The position numbers and the translations under genes were made by a program. A DNA stretch of 16,108 nucleotides. Origin: Chitinophagaceae bacterium (GTDB taxonomy: Bacteria > Bacteroidota > Bacteroidia > Chitinophagales > Chitinophagaceae). The DNA is taken from positions 1 through 16,108 of the forward strand of contig CANKNL010000037.1 of assembly GCA_947483345.1 (NCBI GenBank), read 5' to 3'. This document shows, piece after piece, positions 8,111-15,104 of the stretch. Within the stretch, counting starts at the first letter, position 1. Every line of letters starts with the position of its first letter. The notes under the pieces were generated by a model. It searched no databases and was not told the DNA's origin. It worked only from the letters and a program-made list of their open reading frames with translations.

Positions 8111-8797
8111 ATGAAAAACTTGTTTCTTGTTTCTGTTGCCATTGGCATTTTTTCAGGAACAACTTTATTGGTAAAAGCGCAACCTGCTGTAAATCTTGAA
8201 AAGATCAGCCATACCCGTAAATCAAAAAAATCATTAAAATTTATTGATGGAATAGAAATTAAATCAAGAACGAGTACCCTGGAAGACCAACCCCCATTTA
8301 ATAATGCAAAAACAGCATCAACTTTGGCCGACAATGAAGCTGTTTCGGGCATTGAAAGTTTCACTGGTTTGCAATTTAAATATGCACAGTTGCTGAATAT
8401 AGATGTTGAATTAATTACCAATAAAACCTTATTTACCGAAATTGAAAAATGGTGGGGCACACGTTACAGGTATGGTGGTGCCACAGAACAAGGTATTGAT
8501 TGCAGTGCTTATACCAGTACCCTGATACATCAGGTGTATGATTTGGTAATTGCCAGAACCTCACGTGACCAGTATGATGAGTGTATAAAGCTGGATAAAG
8601 AAGATATACAACAGGGTGATCTGGTATTTTTTAAAACCAGAAGAGGCGTTAGCCATGTTGGATTGTATTTAGGTAACGGCTATTTTACGCATGCCAGTAC
8701 CAGTATTGGCGTAACAATCAGTAATCTTTCTGAAACCTATTGGAGTCATAAATATATTGGTTGCGGCAGAATCAATACAGCAGCTGTTTTGCAATAA
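8111..8797 (+). CDS. Secreted NlpC/P60 cysteine peptidase (cell-wall hydrolase)
   Basis: This 228-residue protein has a Sec signal peptide (MKNLFLVSVAIGIFSG, cleavage likely after VKAQ near residue 24), a variable linker of about 85 residues, and a C-terminal NlpC/P60 domain (about 110-224). NlpC/P60 enzymes cut within peptidoglycan stem peptides, typically between D-gamma-glutamyl and meso-diaminopimelate residues, in the periplasm. The catalytic cysteine is Cys131 in DCSAY, preceded by RYGGATEQGI; the catalytic histidine is His182 in SHVGLYLG; and the third polar residue is His194 in FTHAST. GDLVFFKT just before the catalytic His is typical of the family. There is no SH3 or LysM domain; the linker has no family I can name. 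It is divergent from dnaE and convergent with the flippase gene. It could act in wall growth or recycling. Confidence 0.92.
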   Translation: MKNLFLVSVAIGIFSGTTLLVKAQPAVNLEKISHTRKSKKSLKFIDGIEIKSRTSTLEDQPPFNNAKTASTLADNEAVSGIESFTGLQFKYAQLLNIDVELITNKTLFTEIEKWWGTRYRYGGATEQGIDCSAYTSTLIHQVYDLVIARTSRDQYDECIKLDKEDIQQGDLVFFKTRRGVSHVGLYLGNGYFTHASTSIGVTISNLSETYWSHKYIGCGRINTAAVLQ

Positions 8798-8828
8798 CCT
8801 ATTAATAGCCGGTGATACCGACAAATCG

Positions 8829-10343
8829 TTATTCTCCCTTTTTTATACCCAGACGTTTTTGAACAACCTGCCATACGGGTAACAGGTCTGGTGATAATTT
8901 TAATACAAATGCACCGGAAATGAACAGTAGCAAGAATACGATGCTCCGGCTAAACATGCCCCACAATCCATGAAGCTGATTAAATAAAAAATAACAGCCA
9001 TAAAAAGCACCGACACCCATTATGATGGTATATATGGTTTTTAAAGTAAATGGTTGCAGCTTAAATTTGGTAATTAAAAACCAGTACCGGATTGTATTAT
9101 AAATAGTAAAGGTGATGAGGTTAGCAATGGCGGGCCCCATAACACCAAAATAATATTTGGTTAACCAATAATTCAGGGGCAGTGTTAAAGTTAGTAAAAT
9201 CATGCCGGTGAGGAAATCAAATCTCCAAAAAGTTGATGTGCCGATGATCTGACTGTTTACACCTGTACCCATATCAACAATGCGCATTAACCCAATGAAA
9301 AAGAAAACCCATTTAGCATCAATATACCCGGCCTGTAAATGAAACGTAAAAACGCCATCTGAAAAATTGAGCCAGATAAGTGCAAACATACCAACAGAAA
9401 AAATTAATTGATTGATAGAAGAACTATGATAGATACGGCTTATTTTTTTCATATCCTTATCTTTCCAGGCCTGCGACAAAGCGCCCATAGAGGAAGAAAT
9501 AATACCACGTTGTGGCGCCTGTATTAAACTGGCTATATTTTGGGCCAGGGTATAAACACCGGCTAAAGCAAGCCCATTGGGCAATACAGCAGCAATAATA
9601 ATGGTATCTATTACCATGGAAATGGTGAAAACCAAACTGCCCCCATAAACAAAAGCAATTAACGCCAGGATCTTTTTAAAAAATTTTTTAGAAACCCGGC
9701 TTATGGAAAAGCTAAAGACAATATGTTTGTTGTAAACCAGATAACTCAATAGTATAAACGCAATAGCGAGAAACGTAAAAGAATAAATTTTGATAAAAAT
9801 ATCAAAAGAGGACAGGATACCGGTAATACTAAGACCGATTAAAATGGTTGTAAATATCCTGAACTGTATTTCACGTAAATAATTAGAAAGAACCGATTTT
9901 TTTATCTGCCAGGCATAAGCTTCTAAAATAGAAAATAGGGTAAGCCCCATACCAAAGGGAAAGATGTAATAATAATATTTTATCAGGTCGGGGGCATTAG
10001 TGCCATATTTTTGGATGACCAGATCTTTAAAAAAGATTCCACCCAAAACAACCAGGCTAAAACCCAGTAATGAAAAAAGGAGGGCCCAACTGATCTGGTC
10101 ATTTTTATCTTTCGACAGATTGTCGTTGTAATAAGGATAAAATTTATAGATATATGCAGGCATTCCCATATTGGCAACTGAAAACATGATATTGGCAACG
10201 GCCATAAAAATACCTGTAAGGCCGTATTCGGCCTGTGAAAATCCACCTTCCCTGGTAAATAAATAGGTATTAAAAAAGCCGATAGCAAAGCCAAAATAAA
10301 CCACCATGGAAGAAATTATACTTTGCTTGCGAATCTGCGACAT
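8829..10343 (-). CDS. Polysaccharide/oligosaccharide flippase-like membrane protein
   Basis: This 504-residue protein is very hydrophobic throughout, with about 12-14 predicted membrane helices, and resembles the Wzx-like polysaccharide exporters of the MOP (MATE/flippase) superfamily. The N-terminus MSQIRKQSIISSMVVYFGFAIGFFNTYLF has the helix-1 pattern of this family, followed by TREGGFSQAEYGL, a Gly-rich turn typical before helix 2. The middle segment ALAGVYTLAQNIASLIQAPQRG corresponds to the conserved start of the second half. Such proteins move lipid-linked glycans across the inner membrane, but the substrate cannot be deduced. No glycosyltransferase lies nearby, so this is not part of a visible polysaccharide cluster. 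It begins 19 bases after the stop of the M1 peptidase gene on the same strand, so the two are probably co-transcribed. The basic tail (KRLGIKKGE) would be cytoplasmic. Confidence 0.85.
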   Translation of the reverse strand: MSQIRKQSIISSMVVYFGFAIGFFNTYLFTREGGFSQAEYGLTGIFMAVANIMFSVANMGMPAYIYKFYPYYNDNLSKDKNDQISWALLFSLLGFSLVVLGGIFFKDLVIQKYGTNAPDLIKYYYYIFPFGMGLTLFSILEAYAWQIKKSVLSNYLREIQFRIFTTILIGLSITGILSSFDIFIKIYSFTFLAIAFILLSYLVYNKHIVFSFSISRVSKKFFKKILALIAFVYGGSLVFTISMVIDTIIIAAVLPNGLALAGVYTLAQNIASLIQAPQRGIISSSMGALSQAWKDKDMKKISRIYHSSSINQLIFSVGMFALIWLNFSDGVFTFHLQAGYIDAKWVFFFIGLMRIVDMGTGVNSQIIGTSTFWRFDFLTGMILLTLTLPLNYWLTKYYFGVMGPAIANLITFTIYNTIRYWFLITKFKLQPFTLKTIYTIIMGVGAFYGCYFLFNQLHGLWGMFSRSIVFLLLFISGAFVLKLSPDLLPVWQVVQKRLGIKKGE

Positions 10344-10362
10344 AGCTTTATTTGTGGCTAAA

Positions 10363-12054
10363 TTACTCTACCTTTTTTGTTTTAATATAGAAATTTGGAT
10401 CTACAGAAAAAGTATTTTCCCCTTCGGGATATAAATTAAGCGTTTTCCATTTTTCTGTTGGCTTAATCCACTGGATAGTTTTAAAAGTGATTTTTAAAGG
10501 CAGATTAAACCCTTTGATACAATTTATATACCGGTAGCTTAGTTGGTGACCAACAAGTTTATATTCCAATACCGGTATTTGTGTAGTTCTTAAGTACTGA
10601 TCAAATACGGTGCTAAAATCATACTTGCTTTCTGTGTTGATATAATCCTCAATCTGTTTGGTGGTAACGGTTTGGTGATAAAACTGCTTATTCAATCCCC
10701 GTAATATTTGTCTGAATTTTTCATCATTATCAATGACCTGTCTAATACTATGCAACATATTTCCACTCTTGGGGTACATATCTCCACTACCTTCCTGGTT
10801 TACATTATATGGCCCAATGATGGGCATATCATTTTTTATTCCCTTTCTTGTTCCAATGCAATACTCATTGCCCGCCTGTTTGCCATACCAGTAATCGGTA
10901 AATAAGGTTTCACTGTAGTTGGTAAATCCTTCGTGAACCCACATATCTGCAATATCTTTTGAAGTGATGTTATTGGCAAACCAGTCGTGACCGCTTTCAT
11001 GTACAATGATAAAATCCCATTTTAACCCCCAGCCGGTTCCGCTTAAATCACGTCCTAAATAACCGTTTTTATACTTATTGCCATAAGCTGTAGCGCTCTG
11101 GTGTTCCATACCCAAATGCGGGGCTTCAACCAGTTTATAGCCATCTTCATAAAAAGGGTAGGGACCAAACCAATGTTCAAATGCGCTCATCATTCGGGGG
11201 GCATCTTTAAATTGCACTTTTGCTTTTTCAAGATTATAATCCAAAACCCAATAATCCATATCCAGTTTACCTTTTTCTCCATCAACAACTTCGCTAAAAT
11301 GGGCGTATTTACCAATATAGGGTATCAGGTTGTAATTATTGATTGGATTAACTACTGCCCAATCATAAGTAGCGGTTCCATCAGCATTATTTATTTTACC
11401 ACGATAACGGCCATTGCCCACACACATTAAAGTATCAGGTATGGTAATATGCATTTCGGCACTGTCGGGCTCATCACTTTGGTGATCTTTGCAGGGATAC
11501 CAAACACTGGCCCCAAGTCCTTGACAGGCAAGACTTACAAAAGGATTTTTGTTTTTGTCCTGCTGCATAATAAGACCTCCATCCCAGGGTGGCCGGATGG
11601 CGATTCGCGGTTTGCCGTGATAGTATAATGTAATATATAATTGATTTTTAAATTCGGGTTTTAAATAAATATAAAATTTAGGCAACCTGATAAAATAGGC
11701 ATCCCCTTCTTTGGTAAAATTTAACGAAACAGGTGCATTCGTTTCATTTAATGTAGCGAATCTGAATGAGTCCAAAATCATTGGCTTCTGCAAATCAATT
11801 TGCATCAGTTCGGCTTTTTTTAAAATTTTAAACTGAATAATATTATACCCGCTGATCGAACTATCCTCTAAATTAAACTTTACATGCAGGTCATATTTCA
11901 ATACATCCCACCAATCTCTGGTTGGGCCATAAGTACCGCGCAGGGTATCAGCATGGGTAAACGCTTTAAGGGGTTTTAATGGCTGTGCTTCTGCCGATGT
12001 AAAAAGTAAAAAATAAAAAGTACAAAGCGGTAATATTTTAAAAAGTTCTTTCAT
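10363..12054 (-). CDS. Secreted M1-family zinc aminopeptidase
   Basis: This 563-residue protein is an M1 (gluzincin) metallopeptidase, which usually removes N-terminal residues from peptides. The zinc site is complete: HESGH at 352-356 and Glu375 in WVHEG, giving HEXXH-X18-E. The exopeptidase motif equivalent to GAMEN reads LGMEH with Glu317. The N-terminal beta domain (about 45-250) and catalytic domain (about 250-480) are present, followed by a short C-terminal beta segment. The long C-terminal helical domain of PepN (about 870 residues) is missing, as in many Bacteroidota exported members. A signal peptide (KILPLCTFYFLLFTSAEAQP, cleavage near Ala23) places it in the periplasm or outside. 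It is the first gene of a probable two-gene unit with the flippase, and is divergent from the peptide-binding lipoprotein 35 bases away, which suggests linked peptide handling, although this is inference. Confidence 0.92.
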   Translation of the reverse strand: MKELFKILPLCTFYFLLFTSAEAQPLKPLKAFTHADTLRGTYGPTRDWWDVLKYDLHVKFNLEDSSISGYNIIQFKILKKAELMQIDLQKPMILDSFRFATLNETNAPVSLNFTKEGDAYFIRLPKFYIYLKPEFKNQLYITLYYHGKPRIAIRPPWDGGLIMQQDKNKNPFVSLACQGLGASVWYPCKDHQSDEPDSAEMHITIPDTLMCVGNGRYRGKINNADGTATYDWAVVNPINNYNLIPYIGKYAHFSEVVDGEKGKLDMDYWVLDYNLEKAKVQFKDAPRMMSAFEHWFGPYPFYEDGYKLVEAPHLGMEHQSATAYGNKYKNGYLGRDLSGTGWGLKWDFIIVHESGHDWFANNITSKDIADMWVHEGFTNYSETLFTDYWYGKQAGNEYCIGTRKGIKNDMPIIGPYNVNQEGSGDMYPKSGNMLHSIRQVIDNDEKFRQILRGLNKQFYHQTVTTKQIEDYINTESKYDFSTVFDQYLRTTQIPVLEYKLVGHQLSYRYINCIKGFNLPLKITFKTIQWIKPTEKWKTLNLYPEGENTFSVDPNFYIKTKKVE

Positions 12055-12089
12055 GTGTATTTGTATATAAATGCTAATTTAGTTTTTTT

Positions 12090-13742
12090 ATGGCATTACA
12101 TTACAAATACAACAAGCCGTTCATCCTTTTCCTTTGTGCCCTTATGCCTTTGTGGTTTGGTCTATTTTCTTCCTGTAAAAACCACCAGCACCCCGATAAA
12201 AAAATATTTCATTATAATGAAAGCAGTGGCCTGGCCTCACTTGATCCGGCTTTTGCTAAAAATAAACAGATCATGTGGGCTGCTCATCAGCTATATAATA
12301 CACTGATAGAGATTGACAGCAATATGCACATGCAGCCATCATTGGCAAAGCGATGGACCATATCTGATGATAACCTCATCTTTACTTTTATTTTGAGAAC
12401 TGATGTTTTCTTTACGGCTGATGCCTGTTTTATAAATGGCAAGGGACGTCGGCTTACAGCCCATGATGTAGCTTATAGTTTTAAACGGATCATAGATAAA
12501 AATACGGCTAGTCCGGGAGCATGGATATTTAATAACCGCGTGGATTCGGTTAATGGCTTTATCGCCATTGATGATACCACTTTTCAACTTAAGTTAGTAA
12601 GCCCCTTTCAATCTATACTGGGTATTTTAAGTATGCAGTATTGTTCCATCATACCCAAAGAAGCGGTTGACAAATACAAAACTGATTTTCGCCGCCATCC
12701 GGTTGGCAGCGGACCTTTTAGCTTTGTTGCCTGGGAAGAGGGACAGGCGCTAATTTTAAAAAAGAATGAAACTTATTTTGAAAAAGACAAGGATCAAAAA
12801 TCGCTCCCTTATTTAGATGGCATAAAGGTTTCTTTTTACGACAGTAAAGCCACAGAGTTTTTAGAGTTTCAACAAAAACGGTTAGATTTTATTGATGATA
12901 TTGACCCCTCGTTTAAAGATGAGGTTTTAACCAAAACCGGCAATCTGAAAAAAACATGGCAGGAAAAAATTGAATTACATAAACAACCCTATCTCAATAT
13001 AGAATACCTTGGCATTTTAGTAGATCCCGAAAATGAACTTGTTAAAAATTCGCCATTGCGATTTCAAAAGATCAGACAAGCTATCAACTATGGGTTTGAC
13101 AGAAAGAAAATGATGCTGTATCTGCGCAACAGTATTGGCATTGCTGCAGAAAGTGGATTTGTACCTGCCGGACTGCCTTCTTTTGATTCTATGGCTGTAC
13201 AGGGATATCATTATGATATGACAAAAGCCAAGCAGTTATTGGCAGAGGCAGGTTATCCCAAAGGCATTAATTTACCAGCCATTAAATTATTAACGATCCC
13301 TATTTATGGAGATCTGGGCACTTATATAGCCAATGAATTATTACAGGTGGGTATTAAAGTGGAGGTGGAAGTGATTCAGAAAAGTTTATTGATGGAGCAG
13401 ACATCCAAATCGCAGGCCGCATTTTTCAGAGGCAGTTGGATTGCGGATTATCCCGATGCTGAAAATTACCTGAGTGTATTTTATGGTAAAAACCCGGCGC
13501 CGCCCAACTATACCCGGTATAAAAATGCGACATATGACTTATTATATGAAAAAGCGTTATCCGAAAAAAATGATTCGTTAAGATATAAACTGTATCAGCA
13601 AATGGATCGTATCATTATACAAGATGCGCCTGTAGTACCACTTTGGTACGATATGGCAATTCACCTGGTTCACAAGAATATTTTAAATTTTTATCCAAAC
13701 AGTTTAAACCTGTTGGAATTGCGAAGAGTAAATAAATTGTAG
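12090..13742 (+). CDS. Oligopeptide-binding-type lipoprotein (SBP family 5)
   Basis: This 550-residue protein belongs to the extracellular solute-binding family 5 (OppA/DppA type). It has a lipoprotein signal with a lipobox LFSSC, so Cys29 should be lipidated. Family features in order: QLYNTLIEID and PSLAKRWTISDD (about 65-95), LTAHDVAYSFKR (about 125-137), HPVGSGPFSFVAWEEG (about 205-220), IRQAINYGFDR (about 330-340), YDMTKAKQLLAEAGYP (about 375-390), and DAPVVPLWYD near the end. Related proteins bind peptides, nickel or other solutes and feed ABC importers. No permease or ATPase gene follows here; the next gene encodes a cytochrome. It may therefore use transporter parts encoded elsewhere or have a different role. 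The ligand is not predictable. The ATG at 12090 gives a suitable signal peptide. A hydrophilic KNHQHPDKK follows the lipidated Cys, and I cannot tell which membrane it is anchored in. Confidence 0.9.
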   Translation: MALHYKYNKPFILFLCALMPLWFGLFSSCKNHQHPDKKIFHYNESSGLASLDPAFAKNKQIMWAAHQLYNTLIEIDSNMHMQPSLAKRWTISDDNLIFTFILRTDVFFTADACFINGKGRRLTAHDVAYSFKRIIDKNTASPGAWIFNNRVDSVNGFIAIDDTTFQLKLVSPFQSILGILSMQYCSIIPKEAVDKYKTDFRRHPVGSGPFSFVAWEEGQALILKKNETYFEKDKDQKSLPYLDGIKVSFYDSKATEFLEFQQKRLDFIDDIDPSFKDEVLTKTGNLKKTWQEKIELHKQPYLNIEYLGILVDPENELVKNSPLRFQKIRQAINYGFDRKKMMLYLRNSIGIAAESGFVPAGLPSFDSMAVQGYHYDMTKAKQLLAEAGYPKGINLPAIKLLTIPIYGDLGTYIANELLQVGIKVEVEVIQKSLLMEQTSKSQAAFFRGSWIADYPDAENYLSVFYGKNPAPPNYTRYKNATYDLLYEKALSEKNDSLRYKLYQQMDRIIIQDAPVVPLWYDMAIHLVHKNILNFYPNSLNLLELRRVNKL

Positions 13743-13759
13743 ATTCAAAACAAATACAT

Positions 13760-14200
13760 ATGGTTTCTTTTAAAAAATTAAAAATAATCGCCGTTTTATC
13801 AGCTTTTATCTTTACCGGTATTGCTGCGGTTAAACAACCGGTGAATGATACATTCAAGAATCTCCAGGTTTTGCCTAAAAACATTACCGCAGATTCGCTG
13901 GATAAAGTCATGACCGGTTTCAACCTAAGCCTGGGGGTTGAATGCAATAATTGCCACGTCTTTAACAAAGAATTATATAGAATGGTATTTGATAAAGATG
14001 ATAAACCGGAAAAAGAAATTGCCCGCAATATGATGCGGATGACAATTGACATTAATAACAATTATTTTCAGTTTAATGAAACCGTAACCGTTGTGCAGGT
14101 ACAGGCCGTAAACTGTTATACCTGTCATAAAGGAAAACAAATACCGGATAAAGAAAAAAAAGTTGAGATCAATACCCCCTTTATGTTCAAGAATAATTAA
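13760..14200 (+). CDS. Small di-heme c-type cytochrome
   Basis: This 146-residue exported protein carries two heme c attachment motifs: CNNCH at 62-66 and CYTCH at 119-123. The pattern FKNLQVLPKNI, then LGVECNNCHV, then DDKPEKEIARNMMRM and finally YTCHKGK resembles a family of small cytochromes related to the heme-binding units of the photosynthetic reaction-centre cytochrome subunit, found widely in non-phototrophic Bacteroidota. Met91, Met92 and Met94 in the NMMRM helix are candidate axial ligands. The N-terminus (MVSFKKLKIIAVLSAFIFTGIAA) is a signal peptide or membrane anchor, as needed for heme attachment in the periplasm. It lies 17 bases after the lipoprotein gene, so the two may be co-transcribed. 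Its stop codon overlaps the msrA stop. A role as a periplasmic electron carrier is likely, but the partner is unknown. Confidence 0.88.
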   Translation: MVSFKKLKIIAVLSAFIFTGIAAVKQPVNDTFKNLQVLPKNITADSLDKVMTGFNLSLGVECNNCHVFNKELYRMVFDKDDKPEKEIARNMMRMTIDINNNYFQFNETVTVVQVQAVNCYTCHKGKQIPDKEKKVEINTPFMFKNN

Positions 14201-14850
14201 TATTTCTTTAGTTTACTCTTAAATACTTTTTCAAATTTTTCTACTTTAGGCCTAATTACAAACTGGCAATAACCCTGGCTGGTATTATTTCGGTAATAAT
14301 TCTGATGTTCTTCATCAGCAGGATAAAATATCGTAAACGGTTCTAAAGTAGTTACAACCGGATTATTGAATGCACCAGTGTTATTTAAAGCAGCCTTGTA
14401 TTTTTCAGTTTTTACTTTTTGCTCTGCAGTATGATAAAAAACCACACTACGGTATTGGGTACCTACATCGGCCCCCTGGCGGTTTAATGTTGTTGGGTCA
14501 TGTATTTGCCAAAACACTTCCAGCAACTCATCAAAACTGATCTTTGCAGGGTTGTACATGATATTTAAACACTCTGCATGGCCGGTAGTTTTACTGCAAA
14601 CTTCCTCATAGGTAGGGTTAGGAACAGTGCCGCCACTATACCCGCTCGTCACTTTTTCTACACCTTCCAGTTGCTGAAAAATGGCTTCGGTACACCAAAA
14701 GCAACCTGTACCAAAAGTGGCGGTATCTAATTTCACGTTAGAACTTGTCATAATTTTATTTTCTTTTTGTGTTTTTACAGAGTTGTCTTGTTGTGCACAG
14801 GATTGTATGCCTAAAAAACTGATACCAGAAAGGAATAATACTTTTAACAT
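14197..14850 (-). CDS. msrA: Peptide methionine-S-sulfoxide reductase MsrA, lipoprotein form
   Basis: This 217-residue protein reduces methionine-S-sulfoxide in damaged proteins. The catalytic motif GCFWC is at 49-53, with nucleophile Cys50. Further family features are SGYSGG, TGHAE, FWQIHDPTTLNRQGADVGTQYRS, and the C-terminal YCQFVIRPKVEKF, whose Cys may resolve the disulfide. The first 18 residues form a lipoprotein signal (FLGIQSC, lipidated Cys18), followed by a short polar linker to about residue 42. An internal ATG (Met34, base 14751) would make a cytosolic enzyme. I prefer 14850 because the signal and lipobox are well formed. No msrB domain or gene is visible here. The protein would repair oxidised proteins in the envelope, and needs electrons from an exported thiol system not seen in this window. 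It converges on the cytochrome gene and is divergent from mutS2. Confidence 0.95.
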   Translation of the reverse strand: MLKVLFLSGISFLGIQSCAQQDNSVKTQKENKIMTSSNVKLDTATFGTGCFWCTEAIFQQLEGVEKVTSGYSGGTVPNPTYEEVCSKTTGHAECLNIMYNPAKISFDELLEVFWQIHDPTTLNRQGADVGTQYRSVVFYHTAEQKVKTEKYKAALNNTGAFNNPVVTTLEPFTIFYPADEEHQNYYRNNTSQGYCQFVIRPKVEKFEKVFKSKLKKY

Positions 14851-14974
14851 AATTTGAAATTTTTACGTTTACATTCGAAAAAATAAACGCTATCCAGTAT
14901 ATAACCAATAAGCGCTACAAAAGTTTAATATCCAATATTAATTAAACAGAATGAAATTAGTGATTGCGGTCCGT

Positions 14975-14982
14975 TATTTTTG
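14975..14982 (+). promoter_or_regulatory. Candidate -7 box upstream of mutS2 (TATTTTTG)
   Basis: TATTTTTG fits TAnnTTTG exactly, about 120 bases before the proposed mutS2 start. No TTG lies at the expected distance: the nearest, at 14964-14966, is only eight bases upstream. The box overlaps the start of an inverted-repeat cluster. Confidence 0.35.
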
Positions 14983-15011
14983 TCATTAACATGACCTATT
15001 AGATAATGACA
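14981..15011. promoter_or_regulatory. Operator-like dyad cluster in the msrA-mutS2 gap
   Basis: TGTCATTA (14981-14988) and TAATGACA (15004-15011) are a perfect 8-base inverted repeat. A third half-site lies between them, forming GTCAT-TAAC-ATGAC (14982-14995). The first half-site overlaps the end of the TATTTTTG box, a position where a bound regulator could affect transcription. No cognate regulator is encoded here. Confidence 0.4.
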
Positions 15012-15104
15012 CGTTTTAAATTATAGGAACCTGATACCCAAAAGATAAAAAGTTAAAAAAAGGGTTAAAAAAATCCGAAATTTGTACTACAAAAATTAAA
15101 AAAA

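Noticed and set aside
8098..8460. Minus-strand open frame of 120 codons opposite the NlpC/P60 gene
   Set aside because: It overlaps the signal peptide and linker of a clear family member and has no independent support.
8810..8820. Hairpin CGGT-GAT-ACCG between the convergent NlpC/P60 and flippase genes
   Set aside because: The stem is only four bases and no T run follows, so it is not convincing as a terminator.
11101..11430. Plus-strand open frame of 109 codons inside the M1 peptidase gene
   Set aside because: It is antisense to the conserved catalytic region and upstream segment of the peptidase.
13615..14061. Minus-strand open frame of 148 codons opposite the end of the lipoprotein gene and the cytochrome gene
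   Set aside because: It is antisense to two well-supported genes and shows no recognisable domain.
13760..14200. Possible sign of photosynthesis from the reaction-centre-like cytochrome
   Set aside because: Small relatives of this cytochrome are common in non-phototrophs, and no pigment or reaction-centre gene is present.
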